NCBI RefSeq assembly: GCF_031846305.1
Contig: NZ_JAVRHY010000006.1
Coordinates: 62,001 to 126,000, forward strand
DNA from: Spectribacter acetivorans
GTDB taxonomy: Bacteria; Pseudomonadota; Gammaproteobacteria; Nevskiales; Salinisphaeraceae
Length of the DNA stretch: 64,000 nt
Direction of reading: 5' to 3'
Each line of letters begins with the position of its first letter. Positions within the stretch are counted from its first letter, which is position 1. The translations under genes were made by a program, and so were the position numbers. Below, piece by piece: positions 33,756-42,326 of the stretch. Under the pieces are notes generated by a model, which worked only from the letters and a program-made list of their open reading frames with translations, ran no database searches and had not been told where the DNA came from.

Positions 33756-34894
33756 TGATCGGCCATGGCCAGCGTTTGGCGCATCACGTCTTCGTAGGTT
33801 TGCAGGTTGTGCATCCCGACAATCGGCAGGCCATTGATCACCACGGTCGGCGTCGCGCTCACCCCTTGCTCAAACGCCGCCTGGGATCCGGCATCCACGG
33901 CCATCAATACATCCGGGTCTTCCAGGCAGTTGGAAAAATCGGTCGGATTCATGCCCGCCTGCTGTGCAAACTTCTGGACCGAGAACTTGCCGCCCTGGAG
34001 CCGGTCCTGGTCGGCAAACACCGCGTCGTGATAACGCCAGAACTCGGCCTCGCCCGATGAGAACGCGCAGTAGGCGCCCACTGCTGCCGGCCGGGCAGCA
34101 GGGTGATTGGGCGGCGTCATCATGCGAAACACGAATCGCGCCTGATCCTGGTAACGCTCGTAGAGCCGCGCAATATGTGGCGCGCTCTGCGCGCAGTACG
34201 GGCACTGGAAATCGGTATAGATCTCAATGAGCACGTCGGCATTCTCTGGACCGAAGGCGATTTCCCCATCCATCGCCCCATCAAGGTCGCCGGCTCCGAC
34301 CAGCACACTGGGCTCGGCCAGCAGAAGCTCCAGATCGTGTTTGAGCGCCGCCTTGGCCACGAATGCTTCATGCGCATCCAGCATGCGTTCCCGAATCTGA
34401 CCTTCTGCCGTTGCCATGGCCTGGCTCTCGGTCATGTTCTCCATGCCCTTTAAATCCGGCTCCAGGCGCACCTGTTTCATCTGGGCATCGAACACCTGCT
34501 TGCCCGTTTGCCCAATCGCCTCACCTTCGAGTTCATAAAGCCGCTCTGCCATCGCGCTTTCCAGCAGGCGAAAACGTGTTTCATAGACGCTTCTGAGTCG
34601 CTTGAGGTGTTTGCGCCCACCCAACTCATCGAGCTCATTGAGCGTCATCGACCAGTCACCGATGCGCGCCACCACAATGTTGCCCACATCGTCCCGCGTC
34701 GTAGCGGACAGCGACGACTGGTATTGCTTGACCACTTCGTCGATCGAGCTCAGACCAGGCGAGAGCGCCGGCGCAACCGTGTCATTGTCCTTAGGGGATT
34801 GAGTCTCGGTCGATTCCTGGCCGCCGCAGCCAACCTGTACAAGACCCAGAAGTGCCGCCGTACTGGCGATAGCGAGTTTCGTTTTCATGGGCAC
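33752..34894 (-). CDS. Exported DsbA-like thioredoxin-fold protein with SurA-like N-terminal region
   Basis: 380 residues. It begins with a signal sequence ending ...LGLVQVGCGGQ, which may be a non-standard lipobox (no Leu at -3). Residues about 65-180 (VARIGDWSMTLNELDELGG... and helices) resemble the SurA-type chaperone region. Residues about 210-375 are a DsbA-like thioredoxin fold with the redox motif FQCPYCAQS and the cis-Pro loop VSATPTVVING. Such proteins oxidise or reshuffle disulfides in the periplasm. GTG 34894 and ATG 34888 are both possible starts. The hypothetical gene at 33321-33755 is coupled to it. Confidence 0.85.
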   Translation of the reverse strand: MPMKTKLAIASTAALLGLVQVGCGGQESTETQSPKDNDTVAPALSPGLSSIDEVVKQYQSSLSATTRDDVGNIVVARIGDWSMTLNELDELGGRKHLKRLRSVYETRFRLLESAMAERLYELEGEAIGQTGKQVFDAQMKQVRLEPDLKGMENMTESQAMATAEGQIRERMLDAHEAFVAKAALKHDLELLLAEPSVLVGAGDLDGAMDGEIAFGPENADVLIEIYTDFQCPYCAQSAPHIARLYERYQDQARFVFRMMTPPNHPAARPAAVGAYCAFSSGEAEFWRYHDAVFADQDRLQGGKFSVQKFAQQAGMNPTDFSNCLEDPDVLMAVDAGSQAAFEQGVSATPTVVINGLPIVGMHNLQTYEDVMRQTLAMADQ

Positions 34895-34994
34895 GAGTAC
34901 ACCCTAATACCGCTTGGGGATGGGCTGTCATAAGCCGTCATTTTCGGCGCCTTTTTTCATCCTCTTACGCCCATGCGATGCCTATGATCCACCC

Positions 34995-35363
34995 ATGCAC
35001 GCAATTGCCTCACGAATCGTCCCGTGGATAGTCGGCCTCACGATGGCCTTGCCAGCTCAGGGGGCCATGAATCTTGGGCAGCTGAACCATCTTCAGTCCA
35101 AGGCTGCCAACGGCGACGACATGGCCGCCGAGCAGATTCGGGCCTATCTCCATGGCCTACTTGAGGGCCTGTTGCTGGCCGCCAATCGCGCCGATCTGAA
35201 CATTTGCCCGCCCGACCAATGGTCCACCGACTCACTTCAGGCTTACCGCCTCTTGAACACCTATGTCGCCATGCAAGGTGTAACCGGCGAATCGCTGGCC
35301 CGGTACCGCGTGGCCCCGGCCCTGGTCGAAGCACTCCAGGCCCGATACCCCTGCAAGAAATAG
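34995..35363 (+). CDS. Exported Rap1a/Tai-like small protein
   Basis: 122 residues from ATG 34995 with a signal peptide (IASRIVPWIVGLTMALPAQG). The mature part has HGLLEGLLLAANRADLNICPPDQ and a late RYPCKK, a two-cysteine layout like the Rap1a/Tai family of small periplasmic proteins (some are immunity proteins of type VI effectors). TATGAT at 34983-34988 ends 6 nt before the ATG. It lies divergent from the DsbA-like gene, which could help form its disulfide. Family assignment is tentative. Confidence 0.6.
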   Translation: MHAIASRIVPWIVGLTMALPAQGAMNLGQLNHLQSKAANGDDMAAEQIRAYLHGLLEGLLLAANRADLNICPPDQWSTDSLQAYRLLNTYVAMQGVTGESLARYRVAPALVEALQARYPCKK

Positions 35364-35733
35364 CGCCTTAAACCCGACATTCCCCAATCGTGCTCGTTAA
35401 GCTGGTGGTGTCGTTCGGTCTCCACGACCGCTCGACCGGGGCGCAAGTTCTGCAAATCCGGCCCCAAAGCTGCCGATCAGGCCACCTGGCGTCGATGCAA
35501 CTGCGACGGTGTCGCTCGACGCGCTACCCACTCGCTCAAACGCGCTCGCAAATCACTCATTCGGCGTCACCCCTCGGCATGGGCGCGACCGCCACCAGCA
35601 CGCCTTTCCGGCCTGGACTGGAAGACACCCTTCCCGTCTGCTGCACCGCGCAGCCTTGCATTTCTCCATTTTCATCGACCATGGCAGTGGGGCGGTTGTC
35701 CCGCTGCCATGTCGCTGATCCGGATACCGGGAT
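35364..35733. other. Intergenic region with a stem-loop before the primase gene
   Basis: 370 bp with no supported gene. The best feature is a long inverted repeat, CATGGCAGTGGG...CCCGCTGCCATG at 35680-35711, ending about 20 nt before the primase-like start. A CTTGCATTT occurs just upstream (near 35655). The short frames here have poor coding character. Confidence 0.5.
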
Positions 35734-36888
35734 ATGAAGCTAGAGTTTTCCACAATTCGTCATGCGGCCAACGGTCATTGGGCCGGGATCTTGCGCGCCC
35801 TGGCCCCTTCACTGGATGAGGCGCTGGACGCAGCCAGCCGTGCCGGCCGACCCCGTCACGTCGGATGCCCAGTTCACGGCGGCAACGATGGCTTCCGTTT
35901 TTTCACCGACTACGAGCAAACCGGTGGTGGCATCTGCAATAGCTGCGGCGCTTACAAAAACGGCTTCGACGTACTGGAGTGGGTCAATCAGTGGTCAATC
36001 AAGCAGGCCTTCGAGGCAGTTGCCGATCATCTCGGACTGGAATCCTCCGACGGCCCGATTGAGCCCCCGCCGCCGCGCACACCCGCAGCGCCCGAGATCG
36101 ACGCTGAACAGGACAAGCGCCGCCTGCATCTTCTTCGTAGCACATGGGGCCAAACCCTGGCAGCGGATGACCCTCGTGCAGCCCCAATGCTTCGTTACCT
36201 GGTCCAGCGCGGACTGACACTCTCTGGCGTGCCCGACGTGCTGCGCTTTCACCCGAAGCTGCCTTATTACGAGACGAATGACGATGACCGGGTGGTGCTC
36301 CGCGGTGAGTACCCGGCCATGGTAGCGATGGCGGTCACGCCCGATGACCAGCCCGCCACGCTCCATCGGACCTATCTCACCGAGGATGGCGTCAAGGCGG
36401 ATGTGCCCAAGCCCAAGAAGCTCATGTCCATGCCCTCCGATCGCGAACTGTCTGGCGGGTCTATCCCTCTGGGCAAACCCGGCACCACGCTCTCGGTGGC
36501 CGAGGGCATCGAGACCGCGCTGGCCGTCATGTTGGCAACCAGCATTCCGGCATGGGCGACGATTTCCAGCACCTTGATGGCCAAATTGGTTCTTCCTGAG
36601 AGGATCGAAACCTTGTTTATCTGGTCCGATCTCGACCGCGGTCATGCCGGCCAGAATGCTGCCCAGGAGCTCGCCGAGCGCGCCCTTTCCCAAGGCGTCG
36701 ATGTCCATGTGTTCTTGCCGGACGGCCCCATCCCGATAGAAGCCAAGAGCCGGGACTGGCTCGATGTTTTCAACCAGGAAGGCCACACCGGCTTCCCCCA
36801 CCGCAAGCTCCGTCACCTGGCCATGGCCAAGAAGCAGGCCCATCAGAATTCCCATGTCATGCCTCCGCATGACAGGAAAGCGGGGTAG
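35734..36888 (+). CDS. Toprim-domain primase-like protein (first of a tandem pair)
   Basis: 384 residues. The N-terminal zinc-binding module is of phage P4 type (GCPVHGG...GGGICNSCGAYKNGFDVLEWV, Cys/His at about 45-75). A Toprim domain occupies the C-terminal half: VAEGIETALAV (Glu, about 252-262) and FIWSDLDRGHAG (DxD, about 292-303). Toprim primases make RNA primers for replication, but no helicase domain is attached. Only 74 bp separate it from a paralogue of the same layout. The start ATG 35734 lacks a clear ribosome binding site; GGATAC ends 6 nt upstream. Confidence 0.82.
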   Translation: MKLEFSTIRHAANGHWAGILRALAPSLDEALDAASRAGRPRHVGCPVHGGNDGFRFFTDYEQTGGGICNSCGAYKNGFDVLEWVNQWSIKQAFEAVADHLGLESSDGPIEPPPPRTPAAPEIDAEQDKRRLHLLRSTWGQTLAADDPRAAPMLRYLVQRGLTLSGVPDVLRFHPKLPYYETNDDDRVVLRGEYPAMVAMAVTPDDQPATLHRTYLTEDGVKADVPKPKKLMSMPSDRELSGGSIPLGKPGTTLSVAEGIETALAVMLATSIPAWATISSTLMAKLVLPERIETLFIWSDLDRGHAGQNAAQELAERALSQGVDVHVFLPDGPIPIEAKSRDWLDVFNQEGHTGFPHRKLRHLAMAKKQAHQNSHVMPPHDRKAG

Positions 36889-36962
36889 CTGACCTCGCGG
36901 CGCAAGCCACACCCAAATCAGCCTCCCAAGACCACCCCAACCCACCCAACCAGGAGGAGCTC

Positions 36963-38108
36963 ATGAAGTTCCAGGACGTGAAGGCCGCGGCCTCTGGCCG
37001 TTGGCCTGAAATCGTGTCCTCTCTGTCACCGTTCGACCTGCGCACTGCGCTGGACGCCCGAGGCAGAAAACACGTCGACTGCCCGGTGCATGGCGAGTCC
37101 TCCAAGAAGCCCTTCAGGGTTTTCAAGGACTTCGCCGAGACAGGCGGTGCGGTGTGTAGCCGATGCGGCAACTTTGCCGACGGCTTCGCGCTGCTCGCCT
37201 GGCTGAATAACTGCGACGCAGTCGAAGCCAAAAACCAGGTCGAGGCACACCTCGGCCTGTCGGACCGAAACACGGAGATTTCCGTGCGTCCGGCACCGGC
37301 ACCGGCATCCAAGCCGGAACCGAAAGCACCAACCGCCAACCCCACCTGGGCAAGGCGACTGGCACAGTGGTGGAGCGAAGCCCTACCACTGACCTCCCCG
37401 AAGTCCCGCCCGGCACGCTCGTATTTCCATCGACGTGGCCTGCGCGGCATCACCAACTGGCCCGAGGTCCTCCGCATGCATCCGGCACTCGATTATTTCG
37501 AGTCCGATGATCAAGGAAGCCTCACCAAACTGGGCACCTTCCCTTGCATTCTTGCCGCGGTCATCCGACCCAACGGCAAGATTGCGACCCTGCACCGCAC
37601 GTACATCACGGCGCAGGGCCTCAAGGCGCCGGTGCCCGCGGCAAAGAAGCTTTGCCCCGCTGCCACCGACGAACCCTTGGGCGGGGTTGCAATCCCCCTG
37701 GTCAAACCCGGCGAAGTGCTGGGCCTGGCTGAGGGCATTGAAACGGCGATGGCGGTCACACTGGCCACCGGTATGCCGGTCTGGGCGGCTATCTCGGATG
37801 CCCTGCTTACGCAGGTGACAATCCCCGATGGCGTCCGGCGGGTCGTGCTCTGGTCCGACAAGGATCAGCCCAGCAAGTCCAAGCCCGAAGGCGCCGGCGC
37901 GTATGCCGCGTCCGTGATGAAGGATCGCCTTGGCGCGATGCTGTCGGTGCACATGCCACCGATGGTGATCCCCCCCGGCGAGAAGGGCATCGATTGGCTC
38001 GATGTCCTGAATCAACACGGAAGCGGATGCTTTCCGTCGACCACCCAATCCCACACACCCGATAGTAATCGGGCCCATCCACAGCGGCTGTTTCGCCGCG
38101 CCAGCTAA
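36963..38108 (+). CDS. Toprim-domain primase-like protein (second of a tandem pair)
   Basis: 381 residues with a strong AGGAGGAG 4-8 nt before ATG 36963. It has the same layout as its upstream neighbour: zinc module DCPVHGESS...GGAVCSRCGNFADGFALLAWL (about 39-80), then Toprim motifs LAEGIETAMAV and VLWSDKDQPSKS. In the second motif the DxD is preserved as DKD. The two proteins align along their length, so they arose by duplication and have diverged; the first has D-L-D. They may form a heteromeric primase or serve different origins. Confidence 0.82.
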   Translation: MKFQDVKAAASGRWPEIVSSLSPFDLRTALDARGRKHVDCPVHGESSKKPFRVFKDFAETGGAVCSRCGNFADGFALLAWLNNCDAVEAKNQVEAHLGLSDRNTEISVRPAPAPASKPEPKAPTANPTWARRLAQWWSEALPLTSPKSRPARSYFHRRGLRGITNWPEVLRMHPALDYFESDDQGSLTKLGTFPCILAAVIRPNGKIATLHRTYITAQGLKAPVPAAKKLCPAATDEPLGGVAIPLVKPGEVLGLAEGIETAMAVTLATGMPVWAAISDALLTQVTIPDGVRRVVLWSDKDQPSKSKPEGAGAYAASVMKDRLGAMLSVHMPPMVIPPGEKGIDWLDVLNQHGSGCFPSTTQSHTPDSNRAHPQRLFRRAS

Positions 38109-38116
38109 GGAGGAGC

Positions 38117-38383
38117 ATGATGCTTCTTTGGTCTCTTCAATGGGGCGGCTGTCTCCTCGCCTTGACCGGCGCGGTGATGGTCGCCTCGAACAGTCGTGTC
38201 TCCCGGTTCGGCTTCCTGTTCTTTCTGGCAGGAAATGTCGCCTGGGTCAGCTACGGCATCCTCATCAACGCCCCTGGTCTGGTCACCAAGGAGATTGGTT
38301 TCACCCTGATCAATATGCTCGGGGTCTGGAGCTGGTTTCTGCGTGATCGTCTCAGGACGGCCCCAACTGGAGCCCGGGTTTAA
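38117..38383 (+). CDS. Small three-helix membrane protein
   Basis: 88 residues with AAGGAGG just before ATG 38117, 8 bp after the primase stop. Three hydrophobic segments (GGCLLALTGAVMVAS, FGFLFFLAGNVAWVSYGILI, IGFTLINMLGVWSWFL) recall a half-transporter of the SemiSWEET/PnuC-like type, but this is only a resemblance of pattern. The stop codon lies within the stem-loop that ends the operon. Confidence 0.65.
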   Translation: MMLLWSLQWGGCLLALTGAVMVASNSRVSRFGFLFFLAGNVAWVSYGILINAPGLVTKEIGFTLINMLGVWSWFLRDRLRTAPTGARV

Positions 38384-38393
38384 CCCGGGCTCC
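38369..38393 (+). terminator. Stem-loop overlapping the stop codon
   Basis: GGAGCCCGGGTT-TAA-CCCGGGCTCC forms a long GC-rich hairpin around the stop codon of the 88-residue gene. No T-run follows, so it may be a weak terminator or an mRNA-stabilising end. Confidence 0.5.
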
Positions 38394-38399
38394 GCCCTA

Positions 38400-38427
38400 T
38401 TGCGTTTTCTCCAACCTGTGAGATAAC
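38400..38427 (+). promoter_or_regulatory. TTGCGT-type promoter of the ankyrin genes
   Basis: TTGCGT (38400-38405), 16 nt, GATAAC (38422-38427), 8 nt, GTG 38436. It supports the GTG start of the first ankyrin gene. Confidence 0.45.
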
Positions 38428-38435
38428 TCCGCCCA

Positions 38436-39278
38436 GTGGAGCTCTACAAGCAGCTCCTTCTGGATGGATCTTCGGTAATGACACAGGCTTATGAAAACAA
38501 CACCCAGCTAGCTTCAACTCTTGAGCCGACCTCCCAGCCGCAGGCATGCGCCTCGGTCATGGATGCACTCAAGCTGGCGGCCTCGCGCGGGGACGAGCTG
38601 CAGATTCGCCGCCTGGTCATGACCATCACGGATACGTCCTTGCGCGACTCGGCCACGCTGGATACCCCGCTGCATGTGCTGGCCAGTCTCTCCGACCCCA
38701 GACCGATTGACATGCTTCTCGCTCGCGGCTTCAACCCCGCAGCTCGCAACATCAATGGCTGGTACCCGCATCACTTTGCCGCGGTCTATGACCGCGTTGA
38801 GCCCATGGCAAGGCTGGTCCAGGCGACCGATGACAGTGATCTGACAGACTTCAACGGCGCCACCCCCTTGCACTTCGCGACGCAGTATCGCGCGATCAAC
38901 ACGGCGCGATGGTTGCTCGATGCCGGCGCCGATCCTTCGGCGCGTGACTGCAACGCCGATACCCCGCTTCATTTTGCCGCGATGAGCGGCGCCCCCCCGT
39001 CCCTGGTTCAGGCCCTGCTGGAGGCCGGCGCCAACCCGGACGCGCTCGACCACTGCCGAGACACCCCGCTGCATATCGCGGTGGAATACAACCGGATCCA
39101 GATGGTCAGGGCCTTGTTGCGTGCGCGCTGCAACGTCAATGCCATAAACCTTGACGGTCGGACTCCTGACGCGATGCCCCCTGTCTACCCTTCCATTTGC
39201 AATGATGAAGGGGTATTTCTGGTAGGTCATTCGCGCTATGTCCGCCAGGCGTTCGATCGCCGTTCCGCGGCGACATAG
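38436..39278 (+). CDS. Ankyrin-repeat protein (first of two)
   Basis: 280 residues from GTG 38436, placed by the promoter directly upstream; ATG 38478 is the alternative. About five ankyrin repeats span residues 65-260 (DTPLHVLASLSDPRPIDMLLARG, GATPLHFATQYRAINTARWLLDAGADP, NADTPLHFAAMSGAPPSLVQALLEAGANP and more). Ankyrin repeats bind proteins; no signal peptide is present, so it is cytoplasmic. The second ankyrin gene starts 2 nt after the stop. Confidence 0.88.
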   Translation: MELYKQLLLDGSSVMTQAYENNTQLASTLEPTSQPQACASVMDALKLAASRGDELQIRRLVMTITDTSLRDSATLDTPLHVLASLSDPRPIDMLLARGFNPAARNINGWYPHHFAAVYDRVEPMARLVQATDDSDLTDFNGATPLHFATQYRAINTARWLLDAGADPSARDCNADTPLHFAAMSGAPPSLVQALLEAGANPDALDHCRDTPLHIAVEYNRIQMVRALLRARCNVNAINLDGRTPDAMPPVYPSICNDEGVFLVGHSRYVRQAFDRRSAAT

Positions 39279-39280
39279 GC

Positions 39281-40081
39281 ATGTACCTTTCCAGCCTTGA
39301 AGAGCTGCTGCTGGGGCTGCTGAGAAACGCCGACATCCAGGGTATGCGCGCCCACCTGAGCGAACTCCCGTACCCAGATATTCGACCGGACAGGAGCACG
39401 CCCCTACTGGCTCTCGCAGCGAAGTTCAGCACTTCCCCTATGATAGCCCTCCTGCTCGACGCCGGGGCCAACCCGAATCTCACGGATTATCGATGGCAGC
39501 GCTCTGCCCTGCATTATGCTGCCGATGCCGGCCAGATTGACGGGCTGGTATTGCTTCTCCAGTCAGGGGCCGATCCGAACCTCACCAGCGCCGATGGCAA
39601 GACGCCGTTGCATGTGGCTGCCTCGCAGCCAGATTCGAAACTCGCCGATTGCCTTCTCGAGGCCGGGGCCGACCCGATGCGGGTTGACATCACCGGTCAT
39701 CGACCAGCCTTGCAGGCGGTCCTGCATGGACGGGCAACTGTGTTGGCACGCCTTCTGGATTCGATGGCAGCCCGTTCAGCCAGAATCTCCGACGGCTATG
39801 GCCCCGAGCTTCACGCCGCTGCCCGTCTGGGTCACCAAGCCATCACCGACATGCTTCTGCGTGCCGGCGCCGACATCACCGCAGCTGATACGGCCGACAA
39901 CCAGCTCATGCATCATGCGGTGCTCTCGGGTGATTGGCGATATGCGATGTATCTACTCTCGCAGGGCGCCCAGCACAATCCGGTGAATCGTGCCGGTCTC
40001 CAACCCGCGGATCTTTTGCCCGAGATCTCGAATGACCAGCAGCGCCAGGCCATGGCCAGAGCGCTATCCCTGGTCTCCTAG
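39281..40081 (+). CDS. Ankyrin-repeat protein (second of two)
   Basis: 266 residues, in an operon with the first ankyrin gene. Repeats such as RSALHYAADAGQIDGLVLLLQSGADPN and KTPLHVAASQPDSKLADCLLEAGADP run through residues 30-250. The two proteins share the repeat type but differ in order and length. A scaffold or effector-like role is possible; nothing in the sequence names a partner. It converges on the DinG gene, leaving 7 bp. Confidence 0.88.
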   Translation: MYLSSLEELLLGLLRNADIQGMRAHLSELPYPDIRPDRSTPLLALAAKFSTSPMIALLLDAGANPNLTDYRWQRSALHYAADAGQIDGLVLLLQSGADPNLTSADGKTPLHVAASQPDSKLADCLLEAGADPMRVDITGHRPALQAVLHGRATVLARLLDSMAARSARISDGYGPELHAAARLGHQAITDMLLRAGADITAADTADNQLMHHAVLSGDWRYAMYLLSQGAQHNPVNRAGLQPADLLPEISNDQQRQAMARALSLVS

Positions 40082-40088
40082 CCGGAAT

Positions 40089-42236
40089 TCAGGCCGCACC
40101 CTTGAACCGCGGCGGGCGGTAGCCGCCAGCCGGCTCAGCCGCATCAATGACCTGCGCGAAATCCGGTAGCCCGGTGAGCATGGCCTGGCCATATCGCTTC
40201 GTGACCAGCCGCCGATCCAGGATGGTTACCCGGCCCCAATCCTCCTCGGTCCTCAGCAACCTGCCTGTCGCCTGTACCAGTTTCAGCGACGCGTCGGGCA
40301 TGCTCATGAGCATGAACGGGTTGAGCCCCATCGATTCCAGCCATTCCGCCGCAGTGGCCTCGATCGGCGAATCCGGCACGGTGAACGCGAGCTTGGTGAT
40401 CACCACATGGGTGCAGGCGGCGCCGGGAAGGTCCAGCCCCTCGGCCATGCTGGCAAGGCCAAACAGGATACTGCCTTGCCCTTTCTCAACCCGTTTCCGG
40501 TGTGTTTCCAGCAGCACCTCGCGTGCCGCTTCTCCCTGCATCAACACCCGATCCCGAAGCCCCGGCTCGATGCGATCAGCCACGCTTTTCATTTGTCGCT
40601 TCGAGCAGAATAGCACCAGGGTTCCTTCAGTTGGATCGACCAGCTGATTGATGCGAAGCGCCACTTCATCCTCGAACACGTCACCCTGAGGAGGTTCGGC
40701 TCGCATCGCCGGGAGATGCAGCATTGATCTCTGTCGATAGTTGAACGGCGAGGCAATCGCCTTCGTGACCAGCCCTTCCTGCTGACCCAGGCCAGCACGC
40801 CGAATGAAACGGTCGAACTTGCCGTTGCATCGAATGGTGGCCGAAGTCACCACGCAGGCTGCAAACTTCTCCCACAGGTTTGCCGAGAGCTCACGGGCCG
40901 CTGAGATGGGCGAGCTTTCCAGCACGAAGGCCACACTGCGCCCACTGTGTCTGGCGTGGATCCATCGCGCCCGCGGCGGCCCGTTGTCGGCGTCGGCCTG
41001 AGCCATGTAGCCAAACAGCTTTTCTTCTCGCTCCAGGCGGGACAGGACCTCACCCATCCCGGCGGCGGCAGTCTCCGCCTCGCCGCGGTCACCCTTTGCC
41101 TTGATCACATCGTTGAGCCCCCGGATTTGCCGACGCACGAGTGCCCCAGCAATCCCGAATAGTGACGCGCAGTCCTGCGACAGATCACGAATACCGTCGG
41201 GCACGACGCCTTTGGGGAATCGCCAGAAGGCCAGACCTTCGTCATCAGGTGCCAGCGCCGGCGCGGATGACAGGCAGACGTGAAGCTCCTTGAGCTTGCG
41301 CTCGAGCCCAACCAGCGCCTCATCGAGGTCCACCTGGTTGGTGGCCGCCTTGGGTGTCCCGATCATCGCGCTGGCACCGCCCGCCGTGCGCCGGGCGGCG
41401 TCAATCCACCCGTTCTTGGCATCCACATGCGCACGCGCCTCGAAATGCCTCAGGGCCTTGTCCGGAATCTGATGCCCTTCGTCGAGAATCAGCACGCAGC
41501 CTTCCGGATCGGGCAGGATCTTGCCGCCTCCCAGCGCCAGATCCGATAACAGCAGATCGTGGTTTACCACCAGAACATCGGCGGCAAATACGCGCCGGCG
41601 CGCTTTATAGAAGCTGCAATCGTCAAAGAAACGGCAACGCTCGCCCAGGCATCCATTTCGATCAGTGGTGACCGGGCGCCATTGTTCGTCATCGATAGCG
41701 CCCGGGAAGCTATCTCGCTGACCATCCCACGCTTGCCCCTCGATAGCCTGGCGCATCGTTTCGTAGATGGAACCACCTGAAGCGCCGCCCTTGGCGGCCG
41801 CCGGTAAGGCGCCGCGCAAGAGATCGCCCTGGGCGTTGTCGTAGCCGGTCAAGCCAGCCAGTTTTGACAGACACAGGTATCGGCCACGGCCCTTGACCAT
41901 CTCGAAGTCGAACTCCATGCCGGCATGGCGCTGCAGGTCAGGCAGGTCCTTGTGGAACAGCTGCTCTTGTAGCGCCACCGTGCCGGTGGAGATGATCACG
42001 GTCAGCCCATCCGCCTTGGCCCGCGGGATAGCGCCAAGGCTGTAGCTTGCTGACTTGCCCACCCCGCAGGGCGCCTCGAACAGGCCAATGGGACGTTTTT
42101 CATTCGACCAGCCAGCGACCACGTCGTGGATATCGGCAATCAACTCACGCTGGGATGGCCGGTCATGAAAACCCGGCAACGATTTGCCCAGATTATCCAG
42201 ATAGCTTTCGATTTCCTCGTTCAGGGTTTCGTGCAT
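40089..42236 (-). CDS. dinG: DinG/XPD-like Fe-S helicase
   Basis: 715 residues. Walker A is EAPCGVGKS (54-62) and motif II is LDEGHQIPD (DEGH, 252-255). The Fe-S cluster cysteines are C122, C196, C201 and C207 (RYLCLSK...NGCLGERCRFFDDC). Motif VI reads VQATGRLLR near residue 665. This is the canonical DinG arrangement: a 5'-3' helicase that resolves R-loops, D-loops and G-quadruplexes. It is clearly different from the CasDinG at 2635-5100, which lacks these cysteines. A TTGCAT promoter reads into it on the minus strand. Confidence 0.9.
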   Translation of the reverse strand: MHETLNEEIESYLDNLGKSLPGFHDRPSQRELIADIHDVVAGWSNEKRPIGLFEAPCGVGKSASYSLGAIPRAKADGLTVIISTGTVALQEQLFHKDLPDLQRHAGMEFDFEMVKGRGRYLCLSKLAGLTGYDNAQGDLLRGALPAAAKGGASGGSIYETMRQAIEGQAWDGQRDSFPGAIDDEQWRPVTTDRNGCLGERCRFFDDCSFYKARRRVFAADVLVVNHDLLLSDLALGGGKILPDPEGCVLILDEGHQIPDKALRHFEARAHVDAKNGWIDAARRTAGGASAMIGTPKAATNQVDLDEALVGLERKLKELHVCLSSAPALAPDDEGLAFWRFPKGVVPDGIRDLSQDCASLFGIAGALVRRQIRGLNDVIKAKGDRGEAETAAAGMGEVLSRLEREEKLFGYMAQADADNGPPRARWIHARHSGRSVAFVLESSPISAARELSANLWEKFAACVVTSATIRCNGKFDRFIRRAGLGQQEGLVTKAIASPFNYRQRSMLHLPAMRAEPPQGDVFEDEVALRINQLVDPTEGTLVLFCSKRQMKSVADRIEPGLRDRVLMQGEAAREVLLETHRKRVEKGQGSILFGLASMAEGLDLPGAACTHVVITKLAFTVPDSPIEATAAEWLESMGLNPFMLMSMPDASLKLVQATGRLLRTEEDWGRVTILDRRLVTKRYGQAMLTGLPDFAQVIDAAEPAGGYRPPRFKGAA

Positions 42237-42291
42237 ACGTTGAGATACCGGTTCGGTCCCGGCCTTGGCCGGTCAATCACAGATTGATCTC

Positions 42292-42318
42292 AATCTACCT
42301 TGAATGACGGAAATGCAA
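42292..42318 (-). promoter_or_regulatory. TTGCAT-type promoter of the DinG gene
   Basis: On the minus strand TTGCAT (42318-42313), 15 nt, TAGATT (42297-42292). The spacing is the same as at 16615 and 11309, but here a leader of about 50 nt precedes the ATG at 42236. Confidence 0.6.
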
Positions 42319-42326
42319 GACCCCGG

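Noticed and set aside
35390..35737. Plus-strand frame of 115 codons in the 35.4-35.7 kb gap
   Set aside because: No ribosome binding site, low-complexity composition and an overlap with the hairpin before the primase gene.
35995..36945. Minus-strand frame of 316 codons
   Set aside because: Antisense to the first primase-like gene, which shows zinc and Toprim motifs.
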